In this document: in pieces, positions 1-7,634 of the stretch
How positions within the stretch are numbered: the first letter of the stretch is position 1
Layout of the letters: every line of letters begins with the position of its first letter
Assembly: GCA_902614085.1 (NCBI GenBank)
Contig: CACMJS010000001.1
Location: forward strand, 611,127-675,126
DNA from: an uncultured Alphaproteobacteria bacterium
GTDB taxonomy: Bacteria; Pseudomonadota; Alphaproteobacteria; HIMB59; GCA-002718135
DNA length: 64,000 bases
Reading direction: 5' to 3'
The notes under the pieces: model-generated
Seen by the model: the letters and a program-made list of their open reading frames with translations, nothing else
The model's database searches: none
What the model was told of the DNA's origin: nothing
Program-made: the position numbers and the translations under genes

Positions 1-324
1 GCAACTTCTGAAAAAAAGGCATTTGGATATTATGTTGATGGACAAGTTACGGCAGTTTTAGGTACACATACTCATGTGCCCACGGCAGACAGTGTTATTT
101 TACCTAAAGGTACAGCCTATCAAACAGATGTTGGAATGTCAGGTGATTACAATTCAATAATTGGTTTCGATATAAATAATCCAATCCATGGATTTGTTAA
201 GGGATACAGGGCTGAAGGTAGATTTACACCTGCATCTCAAAATATAACTATATGTGGAGCTTTGATAGAAATCGATATTAATAATGGTTTAGCCAAAAAT
301 ATTACCCCAATTCAAGAGACATAA
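1..324 (+). CDS. ymdB: YmdB/TIGR00282 family metallophosphoesterase, 3' part only
   Basis: The reading frame is open from base 1, so the gene is cut by the window edge and only the last 107 residues are seen. The motif GTHTHVPTAD (near bases 61-90) followed by DVGMSGDYNSIIG is the signature of the YmdB/TIGR00282 calcineurin-like phosphoesterases, whose bacterial members hydrolyse cyclic nucleotides or related phosphodiesters with a two-metal centre; the histidines of GTHTH are metal ligands in the family. The gene ends 79 bases before yebC, the common alphaproteobacterial order. The internal ATG at 76 is not the start, because conserved family sequence continues upstream of it. Family assignment is firm; substrate is unknown. 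Confidence 0.88.
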   Translation, partial: ATSEKKAFGYYVDGQVTAVLGTHTHVPTADSVILPKGTAYQTDVGMSGDYNSIIGFDINNPIHGFVKGYRAEGRFTPASQNITICGALIEIDINNGLAKNITPIQET

Positions 325-331
325 TTTACAT

Positions 332-355
332 ATATTAGACACATTTATCTAATAT
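332..355 (+). terminator. Weak AT-rich hairpin after ymdB
   Basis: ATATTAGA (332-339) and TCTAATAT (348-355) form an 8-bp perfect stem with an 8-base loop, followed by TTTTATATCTTT. It lies 7 bases after the ymdB stop and 48 bases before yebC. The stem is almost all A-T, so termination would be weak; it may only mark the 3' end of ymdB. Confidence 0.4.
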
Positions 356-403
356 TTTATATCTTTACTAACATCGGATAAAATATTTATAAATCTACTC
401 GAA

Positions 404-1153
404 ATGGCAGGACACTCAAAGTTTAAAAATATTATGCATCGAAAAGGTGCTCAAGATAAAAAAAGAGCAAAAGTATTTTCAAGACTTGGAAGAGAAATAT
501 CTGTTGCAGTAAAAGTCGGTGGTGAAGATATTGAAAGTAATATTAGATTAAGATCTGCAATTGCTTCAGCCAAGTCGCTCAATATGCCAAAAGATAACAT
601 TGAGAGAGCAATTAAAAAAGGCCAAGGGAATGACCCTGATAGTAATTATGAAGAAGTAAGATATGAGGGGTATGGACCTGAAGGTGTTGCAATAATAGTT
701 GAGGCACTTACAAATAATAAAAATAGAACAGCTGCAGAGATTAGGTCATCTTTTAGCAAACATGGAGGTAATTTGGGTGAAACAGGTAGTGTTAGTTTTG
801 GTTTTGATAGATTTGGAAATATCACTCTTGATAAAAACTTAGTAAAAGAAGATCAGCTTCTAGAATTTCTTATTGAAAATAATAGTGAAGATTATGAAAT
901 TAATGACACTGAATATTCAATATACTGTGATCAAAATAATTTGCATGAACTTAATGACAAATTAATTAAACAGTATGGTCAGACTAACTCTGCAAATTTA
1001 ATCTGGAAAAGTAAAAATAATATAAATATTGGAAAAGATACAGCAGACAAACTATTTAAACTACTCGAAGTTTTAGAAGACAATGACGACGTTCAAGTTG
1101 TATCATCAAATTTTGAAGTTGATGATAATGTATTATCTTCACTCACAGCCTAA
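404..1153 (+). CDS. yebC: YebC/TACO1 family protein
   Basis: A 249-residue protein that opens with the family hallmark MAGHSKFKNIMHRKGAQD and carries the basic N-terminal domain and the GYGPEGVA...NNKNRTAAEIRSSFSKHGGNLGETGSV core. The family acts in the cytoplasm. Members were first described as transcription regulators, and bacterial and mitochondrial homologues have since been tied to translation of difficult (for example proline-rich) stretches. The ATG at 404 matches the family start exactly. In most alphaproteobacteria yebC is followed by ruvC-ruvA-ruvB; here a nuclease-like gene follows after 14 bases. Length is typical. Confidence 0.95.
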   Translation: MAGHSKFKNIMHRKGAQDKKRAKVFSRLGREISVAVKVGGEDIESNIRLRSAIASAKSLNMPKDNIERAIKKGQGNDPDSNYEEVRYEGYGPEGVAIIVEALTNNKNRTAAEIRSSFSKHGGNLGETGSVSFGFDRFGNITLDKNLVKEDQLLEFLIENNSEDYEINDTEYSIYCDQNNLHELNDKLIKQYGQTNSANLIWKSKNNINIGKDTADKLFKLLEVLEDNDDVQVVSSNFEVDDNVLSSLTA

Positions 1154-1167
1154 TGAAAGGAATATAG

Positions 1168-1461
1168 ATGCCTGATAAAGCCTGGAAAAAAAGAGAAAGA
1201 GATGTTGCAAATTATTTCAATGGGAAAAGGACACCTTTGAGCGGAGGTAATGGTAAAGTAACAAGAGCTGATGTAATTCACGAAGATTTATTTATAGAAT
1301 GTAAATTAAGAGCAAAGCATACAGCAATTAGTTTATGGGATGATACTGCAAAGCTTGCCAAAGAAGAGGGTAAGACACCAGTAATAGCATTATGTGAAAA
1401 AAATAGACCAGGTTTTTGGGTTATGGTTCATAGTAGTGATCTTGAAAAAATTAAAAAATAA
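1168..1461 (+). CDS. Small PD-(D/E)XK nuclease-like protein in the ruvCAB position
   Basis: A 97-residue, basic, single-domain protein with no signal peptide or membrane segment. The layout fits a PD-(D/E)XK (restriction/Holliday-resolvase fold) active site: E10 in an N-terminal helix (KKRERDVANYF), D35, then E44-C45-K46 at the end of a strand (EDLFIECK). The stretch GGNGKVTRAD before D35 is conserved, as I recall, in small phage and bacterial PDDEXK proteins. An AAAGGA ribosome site precedes the ATG. It lies 14 bases after yebC and 5 before tolQ, so it should be co-transcribed with both. In relatives this slot holds ruvC, ruvA, ruvB and often ybgC. Function as a junction resolvase is an inference from fold and position only; a repair or phage-derived nuclease is equally possible. 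Confidence 0.7.
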   Translation: MPDKAWKKRERDVANYFNGKRTPLSGGNGKVTRADVIHEDLFIECKLRAKHTAISLWDDTAKLAKEEGKTPVIALCEKNRPGFWVMVHSSDLEKIKK

Positions 1462-1466
1462 TTATT

Positions 1467-2180
1467 ATGGCAGATATAAATAGTACTAATTTATCGACTG
1501 AAGCTCCAGATTTTTCAATGCTTGCGTTATTTATGCAAGCTGACCTTGTAGTTAAATCTGTTATTATAATTTTAATCCTAGCCTCTCTTTACTCTTGGAA
1601 TGTAATAATTTCAAAAATTTTAAGAATTAGACAATTAAAAAAACTTGAAAAAGAATTTGAAGACATTTTTTGGTCTGGAAATTCATTTGAAGATTTATAT
1701 GAAACTTTAAATTTTAATAATACAGATCCAAAATCAAAATTATTTTGTGCAGCAATTTTAGAATGGAAAAAAAGTAAAACTCAGTTTGAAAATGATACAT
1801 CTGATATTAATTCTTTAAAAGATAGAATGATGAGATCAATGACTGTTGTTTTTAATAAAGAAAGTGAAAATGTTGAAAGAAATTTAACATTTCTCGCAAC
1901 TGCTGGATCAACTGCACCTTTTATTGGGTTATTTGGAACAGTCTGGGGTATAATGAATAGTTTTAAATCTATTGCAATAGCTCAAAATACAAACTTAGCA
2001 GTAGTTGCACCAGGAATTGCTGAGGCCCTTTTTGCAACTGCATTAGGTCTATTTGTGGCTATACCTGCAGTAGTTGCATACAATAAAATTTCAAACGACT
2101 TATCAAAATATTTTATATCCTTGGAAACATTTATGGATGAATTCTCAACAATTTTTTTTAGGCAATTAGAGAAAAAATAA
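1467..2180 (+). CDS. tolQ: Tol-Pal system proton-channel subunit TolQ
   Basis: TolQ (237 residues) is an inner-membrane MotA/ExbB-type protein. It forms a proton channel with TolR that energises TolA and so constricts the outer membrane at division. Three membrane segments are visible: about 26-48, 140-165 and 175-200, with the conserved TAGSTAPFIGLFGTVWGIMNSF in front of the second and GIAEALFATALGLFVAIPAVVAYN in the third. Length matches the family. The TolR start lies one base after the stop, so translation is probably coupled. The usual upstream ybgC thioesterase is missing. Confidence 0.95.
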   Translation: MADINSTNLSTEAPDFSMLALFMQADLVVKSVIIILILASLYSWNVIISKILRIRQLKKLEKEFEDIFWSGNSFEDLYETLNFNNTDPKSKLFCAAILEWKKSKTQFENDTSDINSLKDRMMRSMTVVFNKESENVERNLTFLATAGSTAPFIGLFGTVWGIMNSFKSIAIAQNTNLAVVAPGIAEALFATALGLFVAIPAVVAYNKISNDLSKYFISLETFMDEFSTIFFRQLEKK

Positions 2181-2181
2181 A

Positions 2182-2610
2182 TTGATTACCTCAAATAATT
2201 TAAACAAACGAAAAAAGCAAAGGTACACTCAAATGAGTGAAATTAACGTTACACCTTTTGTAGATGTTATGCTTGTTCTACTAATTGTTTTTATGGTTAC
2301 CGCACCTCTTCTAACGGTTGGTATTAAAGTTGATTTACCAAAGGTTAAAGCCACTGCATTAACTGATATTAAAGATCCAATTGAGATAACCGTTAAGTTA
2401 GACGGAGAAGTCTACATTGGAGAATCAAAAGTTGAAGTAGAAAATTTAATTCCGCGACTAAATGCTATTACTGAACAAAACACAGAAGCAAGAATTTATA
2501 TACGAGGTGATAGAGTAGTAGCTTATGGAAGGATTATGGAAATTATGTCCATAATAAATTCAGCAGGATATATTAAAGTTGCATTAATTACTCAAAATCT
2601 TGAGCAATAG
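2182..2610 (+). CDS. tolR: Tol-Pal system protein TolR
   Basis: TolR (142 residues), ExbD/TolR family, has one membrane helix at about 28-47 with the channel aspartate D28 in MSEINVTPFVDVMLVLLIVF, and a periplasmic domain after it. I use the TTG start at 2182: it adds the basic cytoplasmic segment (NKRKKQRYTQ) that relatives have before MSEINVTP, and it sits one base after the tolQ stop. The alternative ATG at 2233 would remove that segment. The gene abuts tolA with no gap. The unusual TTG may keep the level below that of TolQ; this last point is inference. Confidence 0.93.
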   Translation: MITSNNLNKRKKQRYTQMSEINVTPFVDVMLVLLIVFMVTAPLLTVGIKVDLPKVKATALTDIKDPIEITVKLDGEVYIGESKVEVENLIPRLNAITEQNTEARIYIRGDRVVAYGRIMEIMSIINSAGYIKVALITQNLEQ

Positions 2611-3681
2611 ATGGATCGTATAAGCTATAATAGTTTAAAAATTATAAACTTTTTTGAAAATTTAAATCCTAAAACATCAGGAGTTATTTTTTCAACACTA
2701 ATACATTTAATTATCCTTTTGTTTATGGTCGGCTTACCAAATTTTTTTTCTACAAAAGAAATCTACGTTCCAAACGTAATACCTATTGAAATACTTAACG
2801 TTGATGAAAATACAAATTTGAAAAAATCTGATACTAAAAAACTAGAAAATAAAAATAAGGAAACAATTACTAAACAAAAAAAATTTAATTCATCAGATCA
2901 ATTAGAAGTAAAAAAAAATGTTGAAATAAATAAAACTGAAATTGAAGAAAAAACTAATCCAAATCAACCAGTTTTGGAAATGAAACAAACTCCAAATTTA
3001 GAAGTTAAAGAAACAAAAAAAGTAGTTATCAAAGAAAAGGAAATTTTAGAGGTTAAGAAAAAAATAGAGACAATTAAAACTGATATAATTAAACCAAAAC
3101 TCAAGCCAAAGCCAAAAATTATTAAGAATGAAAATGTTAAATCAGATTTAGATGTTGAAACAAACATAAAAGATAAACCAAAGTTGGAAAATGATAAAAC
3201 CGTATCTAAACCAAAGCAGAAACCTGAAAAAGATTTTAGCATAGCATCAATGCTTAAAGATTTAAGAAATGAAAAAACAAAAATGGTTCAAAATGAAGTT
3301 AAGGAAGAAATTGAAGAGGTTGATAATAAAAGTACAGATGATACTGATGAAAATATCATGCTATCAATATCAGAAATAGACATTTTGAGGCAGCAATTAT
3401 CTTCTTGTTGGAATGCTCCAGCAGGTGCAGTTATAGAAAGAGGAGACAAAGTAACAATTTCAGCAAAAATTTTACAAAATATGAAGGTTTCACCAAATAG
3501 TATCCGCATTGTTGACACAAATATAGCTAAAACTAACCCATTTTATGGGCCAATTACTGATAGTGCGATGAGAACTTTATTAAATCCAGAATGTACACCA
3601 TTAAAACTTCCTAAAGATAAATATAATCTATGGAAAAATCTTACAATTACTTTCGATTATAGTATTATGAAAGGGTACTGA
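2611..3681 (+). CDS. tolA: Tol-Pal system protein TolA
   Basis: A 356-residue protein with the three-part TolA design: one N-terminal membrane anchor (about residues 24-44), a long Lys/Glu-rich, Pro-sprinkled linker (about 60-235) that should span the periplasm, and a C-terminal TolA/TonB-like domain from ISEIDILRQQLSSCWNAP onward. Two cysteines in that domain (SSCWN and NPECTP) could form the disulfide seen in this family. TolA links the TolQR motor to TolB and Pal. Start is immediately after the tolR stop; the stop overlaps the tolB ATG by one base. Confidence 0.9.
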   Translation: MDRISYNSLKIINFFENLNPKTSGVIFSTLIHLIILLFMVGLPNFFSTKEIYVPNVIPIEILNVDENTNLKKSDTKKLENKNKETITKQKKFNSSDQLEVKKNVEINKTEIEEKTNPNQPVLEMKQTPNLEVKETKKVVIKEKEILEVKKKIETIKTDIIKPKLKPKPKIIKNENVKSDLDVETNIKDKPKLENDKTVSKPKQKPEKDFSIASMLKDLRNEKTKMVQNEVKEEIEEVDNKSTDDTDENIMLSISEIDILRQQLSSCWNAPAGAVIERGDKVTISAKILQNMKVSPNSIRIVDTNIAKTNPFYGPITDSAMRTLLNPECTPLKLPKDKYNLWKNLTITFDYSIMKGY

Positions 3682-4997
3682 TGAAAAAAGTTTTTTTTAT
3701 AACCTTTTTTATATTTTTTAGTTTTAAAGTCTTTTCTTTAGAAGTGACTCTAACACAAGGTAGCGTGAAGCCAACTCCAATAGCTGTAACAGAGCTATAC
3801 TCAAAAAATTCACAATTAACTAAAGTAGGTAAAAATATTTCAACTGTTATTTCAGATAATTTAGAAAGGTCTGGACTTTTTTTACCAATAGATAAAAGAT
3901 CATTTATTCAAGATAATCAATCTCTATCTAATAAACCTAGATTTGAAGATTGGAAGTTAATAAAAGCACAACATTTAGTTTCAGGAAAAATTTCATCTAA
4001 TAATGGAAAAATATCTGTCGAATTTAGATTGTATGATGTGTTTCAACAAAAACAAATAGTTGGAAAAAAATATGAAACTAGTGAAAAAAATTGGAGAAGA
4101 GTTGCTCATATTATTTCAGATTCCATTTTTAAAAATATAACTGGGGAAGGTGGTTACTTTGATACAAGGATAGTTTATGTTGCTGAGACAGGCCCAAAAG
4201 AAAATAAACAAAAAAGATTAGCAATCATGGATCAAGATCAATCAAACCATCGTTTTTTAACAGACGGATCCTATCTAGTTTTAACTCCAAGGTTCTCACC
4301 AAATTCTCAAAAAATAACTTATATGTCTTATGTAAATAGAAATAATCCGCGAGTTTATATTTTTGATATTGAAACAGGCAAACAAGAAATTGTAGGTGAG
4401 TTTCCTGGAATGACATTTGCTCCACGTTTTTCACCTGACGGTAATCAAATCGTTATGTCCTACACTGATCCAGAAATTGGCAATTCCGAAATTTATATTC
4501 TTGATCTCAAAACAAGAATTTCTAAAAGAGTTACTAATAATTCTTCAATAGATGTTTCTGCTAGTTTTTCACCTGACGGAAAAAAAATAGTTTTTAATTC
4601 AGATAGAAGTGGACGAAGGCATTTGTATGTAAGTGATAATAATGGAAAAAATATTAAAAGAATTAGCAGGGAAGCAGGAAGTTACTACACACCAGTCTGG
4701 TCTCCAAGAGGTGATATGATTGCATTTACTAAACAAGAAGGTGGACAGTTTTATATAGGTGTTATGGAAATTGATGGCTCTAATGAAAGAATGATTGCAA
4801 AATCATTTCATGTTGAGGGGCCAACATGGGCTCCAAATGGTAGATTTCTAATGTATTTTAAAGAAGAAAGGACTGCTGAGGATGGATCTGGGGGTGAATC
4901 AAGTCTGTATTCTATTGATTTAACTGGTTTTAATGAAAGAAAAGTAATAACCCCATTAGGAGGGTCTGACCCAGCTTGGTCTCCTTTGATGCATTAA
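3681..4997 (+). CDS. tolB: Tol-Pal system beta-propeller protein TolB
   Basis: TolB (438 residues) is a periplasmic protein that binds Pal and is pulled on by TolA. It begins with a signal peptide (MKKVFFITFFIFFSFKVFS, cleavage about residue 19). An N-terminal alpha/beta domain follows, then WD40-like/PD40 repeats, recognisable by recurring FSPNSQKI, FSPDGNQI, FSPDGKKIVF and WSPRGDMIAF units from about residue 200 to the end. Length is normal. Start overlaps the tolA stop by one base. A 101-base gap separates it from pal, long enough to hold a promoter or processing site for the abundant lipoprotein. Confidence 0.96.
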   Translation: MKKVFFITFFIFFSFKVFSLEVTLTQGSVKPTPIAVTELYSKNSQLTKVGKNISTVISDNLERSGLFLPIDKRSFIQDNQSLSNKPRFEDWKLIKAQHLVSGKISSNNGKISVEFRLYDVFQQKQIVGKKYETSEKNWRRVAHIISDSIFKNITGEGGYFDTRIVYVAETGPKENKQKRLAIMDQDQSNHRFLTDGSYLVLTPRFSPNSQKITYMSYVNRNNPRVYIFDIETGKQEIVGEFPGMTFAPRFSPDGNQIVMSYTDPEIGNSEIYILDLKTRISKRVTNNSSIDVSASFSPDGKKIVFNSDRSGRRHLYVSDNNGKNIKRISREAGSYYTPVWSPRGDMIAFTKQEGGQFYIGVMEIDGSNERMIAKSFHVEGPTWAPNGRFLMYFKEERTAEDGSGGESSLYSIDLTGFNERKVITPLGGSDPAWSPLMH

Positions 4998-5098
4998 TTC
5001 AATATAATACAAAAAAAATATACGAAATTTTAAAAAAAATGTTAAGGATTTCAGATTATTTAGTATATCTACTCAAAGTATTAAGGGAGCAATTTTTT

Positions 5099-5620
5099 AT
5101 GTTTTACAAGTTTTTTATCTCTATATTTATGGTTTTGTTTGTTGCAGCTTGTGCAACGACGCCAAAAGACTCAGCTGACTCTTCAGGTTCAGGATCAAGT
5201 AGTTCTGGAAGTGATGTTGCTTCAGAAGGAAGTATTACTGAAACTGCAGGTAGCGGAATAGTTTCTGGATCACAGGAAGATTTAATCGTTAATGTTGGTG
5301 ATAGAGTATTTTTTGGATATGATAGTTCGGATTTAGACTCAGATGCTCTGGAGTTACTTCAAGATCAAGTTGCATGGCTTAAGCAGAATAGCGATGTTAC
5401 TGTCACAATTGAAGGACACTGTGATGAAAGAGGAACTAGAGAGTACAACTTAGCTCTTGGTGAAAAAAGAGCTCAAGCTGTTAAAAATTACCTAATTGGA
5501 TTAGGGATCAACCCAGATAGAGTTTCAACTATAAGTTATGGCAAAGAAAGACCAGCTGTTGTTGGATCTAATGATGGAGCATGGGCTCAAAATAGACGTT
5601 CAGTAACTATAGTTAACTAG
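5099..5620 (+). CDS. pal: Peptidoglycan-associated lipoprotein Pal
   Basis: Pal (173 residues) anchors the outer membrane to peptidoglycan. I place the start at ATG 5099: AAGGGAG lies 9 bases upstream, and the protein then opens with a lipoprotein signal ending in VAAC, so C18 is the lipidated residue. The frame is open further upstream, but that extension would bury the signal. A Ser/Gly-rich linker (about 25-60) precedes an OmpA-like domain with VFFGYDSSDL and GHCDERGTREYNLALGEKRA, which carry the Asp and Arg that hold diaminopimelate. It sits between tolB and cpoB as in most proteobacteria, and a strong hairpin follows. Confidence 0.95.
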   Translation: MFYKFFISIFMVLFVAACATTPKDSADSSGSGSSSSGSDVASEGSITETAGSGIVSGSQEDLIVNVGDRVFFGYDSSDLDSDALELLQDQVAWLKQNSDVTVTIEGHCDERGTREYNLALGEKRAQAVKNYLIGLGINPDRVSTISYGKERPAVVGSNDGAWAQNRRSVTIVN

Positions 5621-5639
5621 TCTACTTTCCTTAATACTT

Positions 5640-5663
5640 TGGCGCTATAGAAATATAGCGCCA
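5640..5663 (+). terminator. Strong hairpin after pal
   Basis: TGGCGCTATA (5640-5649) pairs perfectly with TATAGCGCCA (5654-5663) around a GAAA tetraloop, a very stable form. It lies 19 bases past the pal stop and 34 before cpoB. The downstream bases are CATTTTAATC, with only a short T run, so it may act as a partial terminator and as a 3' stabiliser that raises pal mRNA over cpoB. Confidence 0.6.
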
Positions 5664-5697
5664 CATTTTAATCTCAATTAGAAATTAAAACCGGTTA

Positions 5698-6615
5698 ATG
5701 TTAAAGTACAGTCTCACAGTTTTAGTTTTATTTTTTTCAAGCTACGCCTTCTCTAATGAAAGTGATCTAACAATTTCACAACAATTAGAAAGATTACAAA
5801 GAGAAGTTTCAGATCTTTCCAAAGAAGTATTTTCAAATCCATCAAATCAATCAAGTGGAACAAATAATGATTTTGTTAAAAACCTTTCTGCTATTGATTT
5901 GCGAATATATGATATTGAAAATGATATAAAAAATTTAACTTCTAATTTAGAAGAATTGTATTTTCAATTAGACGATATCTTTAACAAATTAGAAAATTTA
6001 GAATTAGTTATTAATAATTTACAATCAGTTTCTTTAAATAATATCGAAGTAAATACTGATCAAACTTCACAAAATAGTTCTGAAGTTAAAAGCAATACTT
6101 TAAGTGATAATGAAACTGAAAATACACTTGGAACATTAAATATTTCAAAAAACACAAATGATACAAGTGAAGAAGTTATATCTGGGGATCAGGAAGTAAA
6201 TTCTAATGAAAAAGAAGAGGTCTTATCACCTGAAGATCAATTTCAAAAAGCATTTGATAATATTAGAGATAAAAAATGGCAGGATGCTAAAACTTCATTC
6301 GAACAGTTTATTTCAGATAATCCTGATAATCAACTATCAGGTTCAGCACATTATTGGCTTGGAGAATTATATATTCTAGAAAAAAATTATAGAGAAGCAG
6401 CACTTATATTTGCTGAAGGTTTTCAAAAATTTCCAGATAGTATTAAAGCTGCAGAAATGCTTTTCAAACTTTCTCAGTCATTATATCAAGTTGAAAAAAC
6501 TACTGAGGCTTGTAAAACTATGGAAAAATTAATTATTGATTTTCCAAAAAATAAAATCATTCCTCAAACCAAAAAACAAATTGTTGAGTATAATTGTTTA
6601 GAAAATAATGAATGA
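5698..6615 (+). CDS. cpoB: Cell division coordinator CpoB (YbgF)
   Basis: A 305-residue periplasmic protein. It has a signal peptide (MLKYSLTVLVLFFSSYAFS), a coiled-coil region with heptad-like leucines (about 25-110), a low-complexity Asn/Ser/Glu stretch (about 115-180), and a C-terminal TPR domain whose repeats (FQKAFDNIRDKKWQDA, AHYWLGELYILEKNYREA, EMLFKLSQSLY) match the YbgF family. In E. coli CpoB tunes PBP1B activity and links it to Tol-Pal constriction. It follows pal as usual. The stop overlaps the tilS ATG by four bases. Confidence 0.9.
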   Translation: MLKYSLTVLVLFFSSYAFSNESDLTISQQLERLQREVSDLSKEVFSNPSNQSSGTNNDFVKNLSAIDLRIYDIENDIKNLTSNLEELYFQLDDIFNKLENLELVINNLQSVSLNNIEVNTDQTSQNSSEVKSNTLSDNETENTLGTLNISKNTNDTSEEVISGDQEVNSNEKEEVLSPEDQFQKAFDNIRDKKWQDAKTSFEQFISDNPDNQLSGSAHYWLGELYILEKNYREAALIFAEGFQKFPDSIKAAEMLFKLSQSLYQVEKTTEACKTMEKLIIDFPKNKIIPQTKKQIVEYNCLENNE

Positions 6616-7583
6616 AGCTCACAAATAAAGAATTCATTAAAAACTTAGAAAATAAATATACTTTTGAAAAAAAACCTTCTGTCGCTGTAGCAGTTTCTGG
6701 TGGCCCAGATAGCATGTCATTATTATTCCTTGTAAATGCTTTTATAAAATACAAAAAAGGGAAATTGATGGCTTTAATTGTAGATCATCGTATTAGAAAA
6801 AACTCTAAAGAGGAAGCTAAGTTTATTTCTACCTACTTGGAAAAAAACAACATTCACTCTCAAATTCTAACTGCAAACAAAGATAAAGTGAGTAAGAAAA
6901 GTATGAATGAGGCTAGAAATAATCGTTATAATTTACTTACAGATTTTTGTATTAAAAATAATATTTTGCATTTATTTATTGCTCATCAAAAAGATGATAA
7001 TTTAGAAACTTTTTTGAATAGAAAGATCGCTGGCAGTGATTTTTATGGTTTAAAATCAATGTCTGAACTGTCATTTTACAATAGAGTTAACATAATAAGG
7101 CCGCTTTTAAATTTCTCCAAAGAAAACTTATTAGGCTACAATAAGCAAAATAAAATAGAATATATTAATGATCCATCAAATTTTAATTTAGATTATACTC
7201 GTCCTTCAATAAGAAATTTTCTTAAAAAATCTGATCAAAAAACAATTAAAGAAATAAATAGAGATTTTGAGAATATACTTTTTTATTCACCATATTTCAT
7301 TCAAATGATATTTGAGATACTTCTTAAAAATATTGTTGATGTCGACAGTAAACAAATTGTTGTTAGCCTTCATAATATAAAAAATTTAAATGAAATTACT
7401 TCTGAAAATATTATACGAAGAATATATCAGTTTTTATTTTATCAATCTAACCCTCCTCGATCGAAAAAAACTAGAATCTTAATACGTGAAATAAAGAAAT
7501 TAAATTTTAATATCTTTAATGTCAAAGGTATGATTGTTAAAAAAAATGATAATTTTCTAACTTTTTCAAGAAAATCTGTTTAA
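6612..7583 (+). CDS. tilS: tRNA(Ile)-lysidine synthetase TilS
   Basis: TilS (323 residues) attaches lysine to C34 of the tRNA-Ile that carries a CAU anticodon, so that it reads AUA. The PP-loop ATP pyrophosphatase motif SGGPDS is at residues 29-34, followed by IVDHRIRKNSKEEA and the conserved AHQKDDNLETFLNR and RPLLNFSKENL segments. The C-terminal part is reduced compared with the E. coli enzyme (about 430 residues), in line with the shorter alphaproteobacterial forms. The start overlaps cpoB by four bases. It stands directly before ftsH, the ancient tilS-ftsH pair. Confidence 0.92.
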   Translation: MKLTNKEFIKNLENKYTFEKKPSVAVAVSGGPDSMSLLFLVNAFIKYKKGKLMALIVDHRIRKNSKEEAKFISTYLEKNNIHSQILTANKDKVSKKSMNEARNNRYNLLTDFCIKNNILHLFIAHQKDDNLETFLNRKIAGSDFYGLKSMSELSFYNRVNIIRPLLNFSKENLLGYNKQNKIEYINDPSNFNLDYTRPSIRNFLKKSDQKTIKEINRDFENILFYSPYFIQMIFEILLKNIVDVDSKQIVVSLHNIKNLNEITSENIIRRIYQFLFYQSNPPRSKKTRILIREIKKLNFNIFNVKGMIVKKNDNFLTFSRKSV

Positions 7584-7607
7584 TTTTTTACAAAACTATT
7601 GTGTTTT

Positions 7608-7613
7608 TATAAT
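7608..7613 (+). promoter_or_regulatory. Possible -10 element upstream of ftsH
   Basis: A perfect TATAAT lies 21 bases before the ftsH start, in the 51-base gap after tilS. The best -35 candidate, TTTACA at 7587-7592, is only 15 bases away, so the promoter is not optimal by sigma-70 rules; in this A+T-rich sequence a TATAAT alone is weak evidence. Confidence 0.3.
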
Positions 7614-7634
7614 AAATTCCTATGTATTAATTAG

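Noticed and set aside
1-324. ymdB as a truncated pseudogene
   Set aside because: The frame is open to the first base of the window and conserved family sequence fills it; the cut is the window edge.
2964-3242. Minus-strand frame inside tolA
   Set aside because: It is the reverse of the Lys/Glu-rich linker; composition explains it and there is no ribosome site or family match.
4976-5098. Longer Pal frame starting inside tolB
   Set aside because: It would bury the lipoprotein signal; ATG 5099 has a good ribosome site and gives a standard signal with C18.
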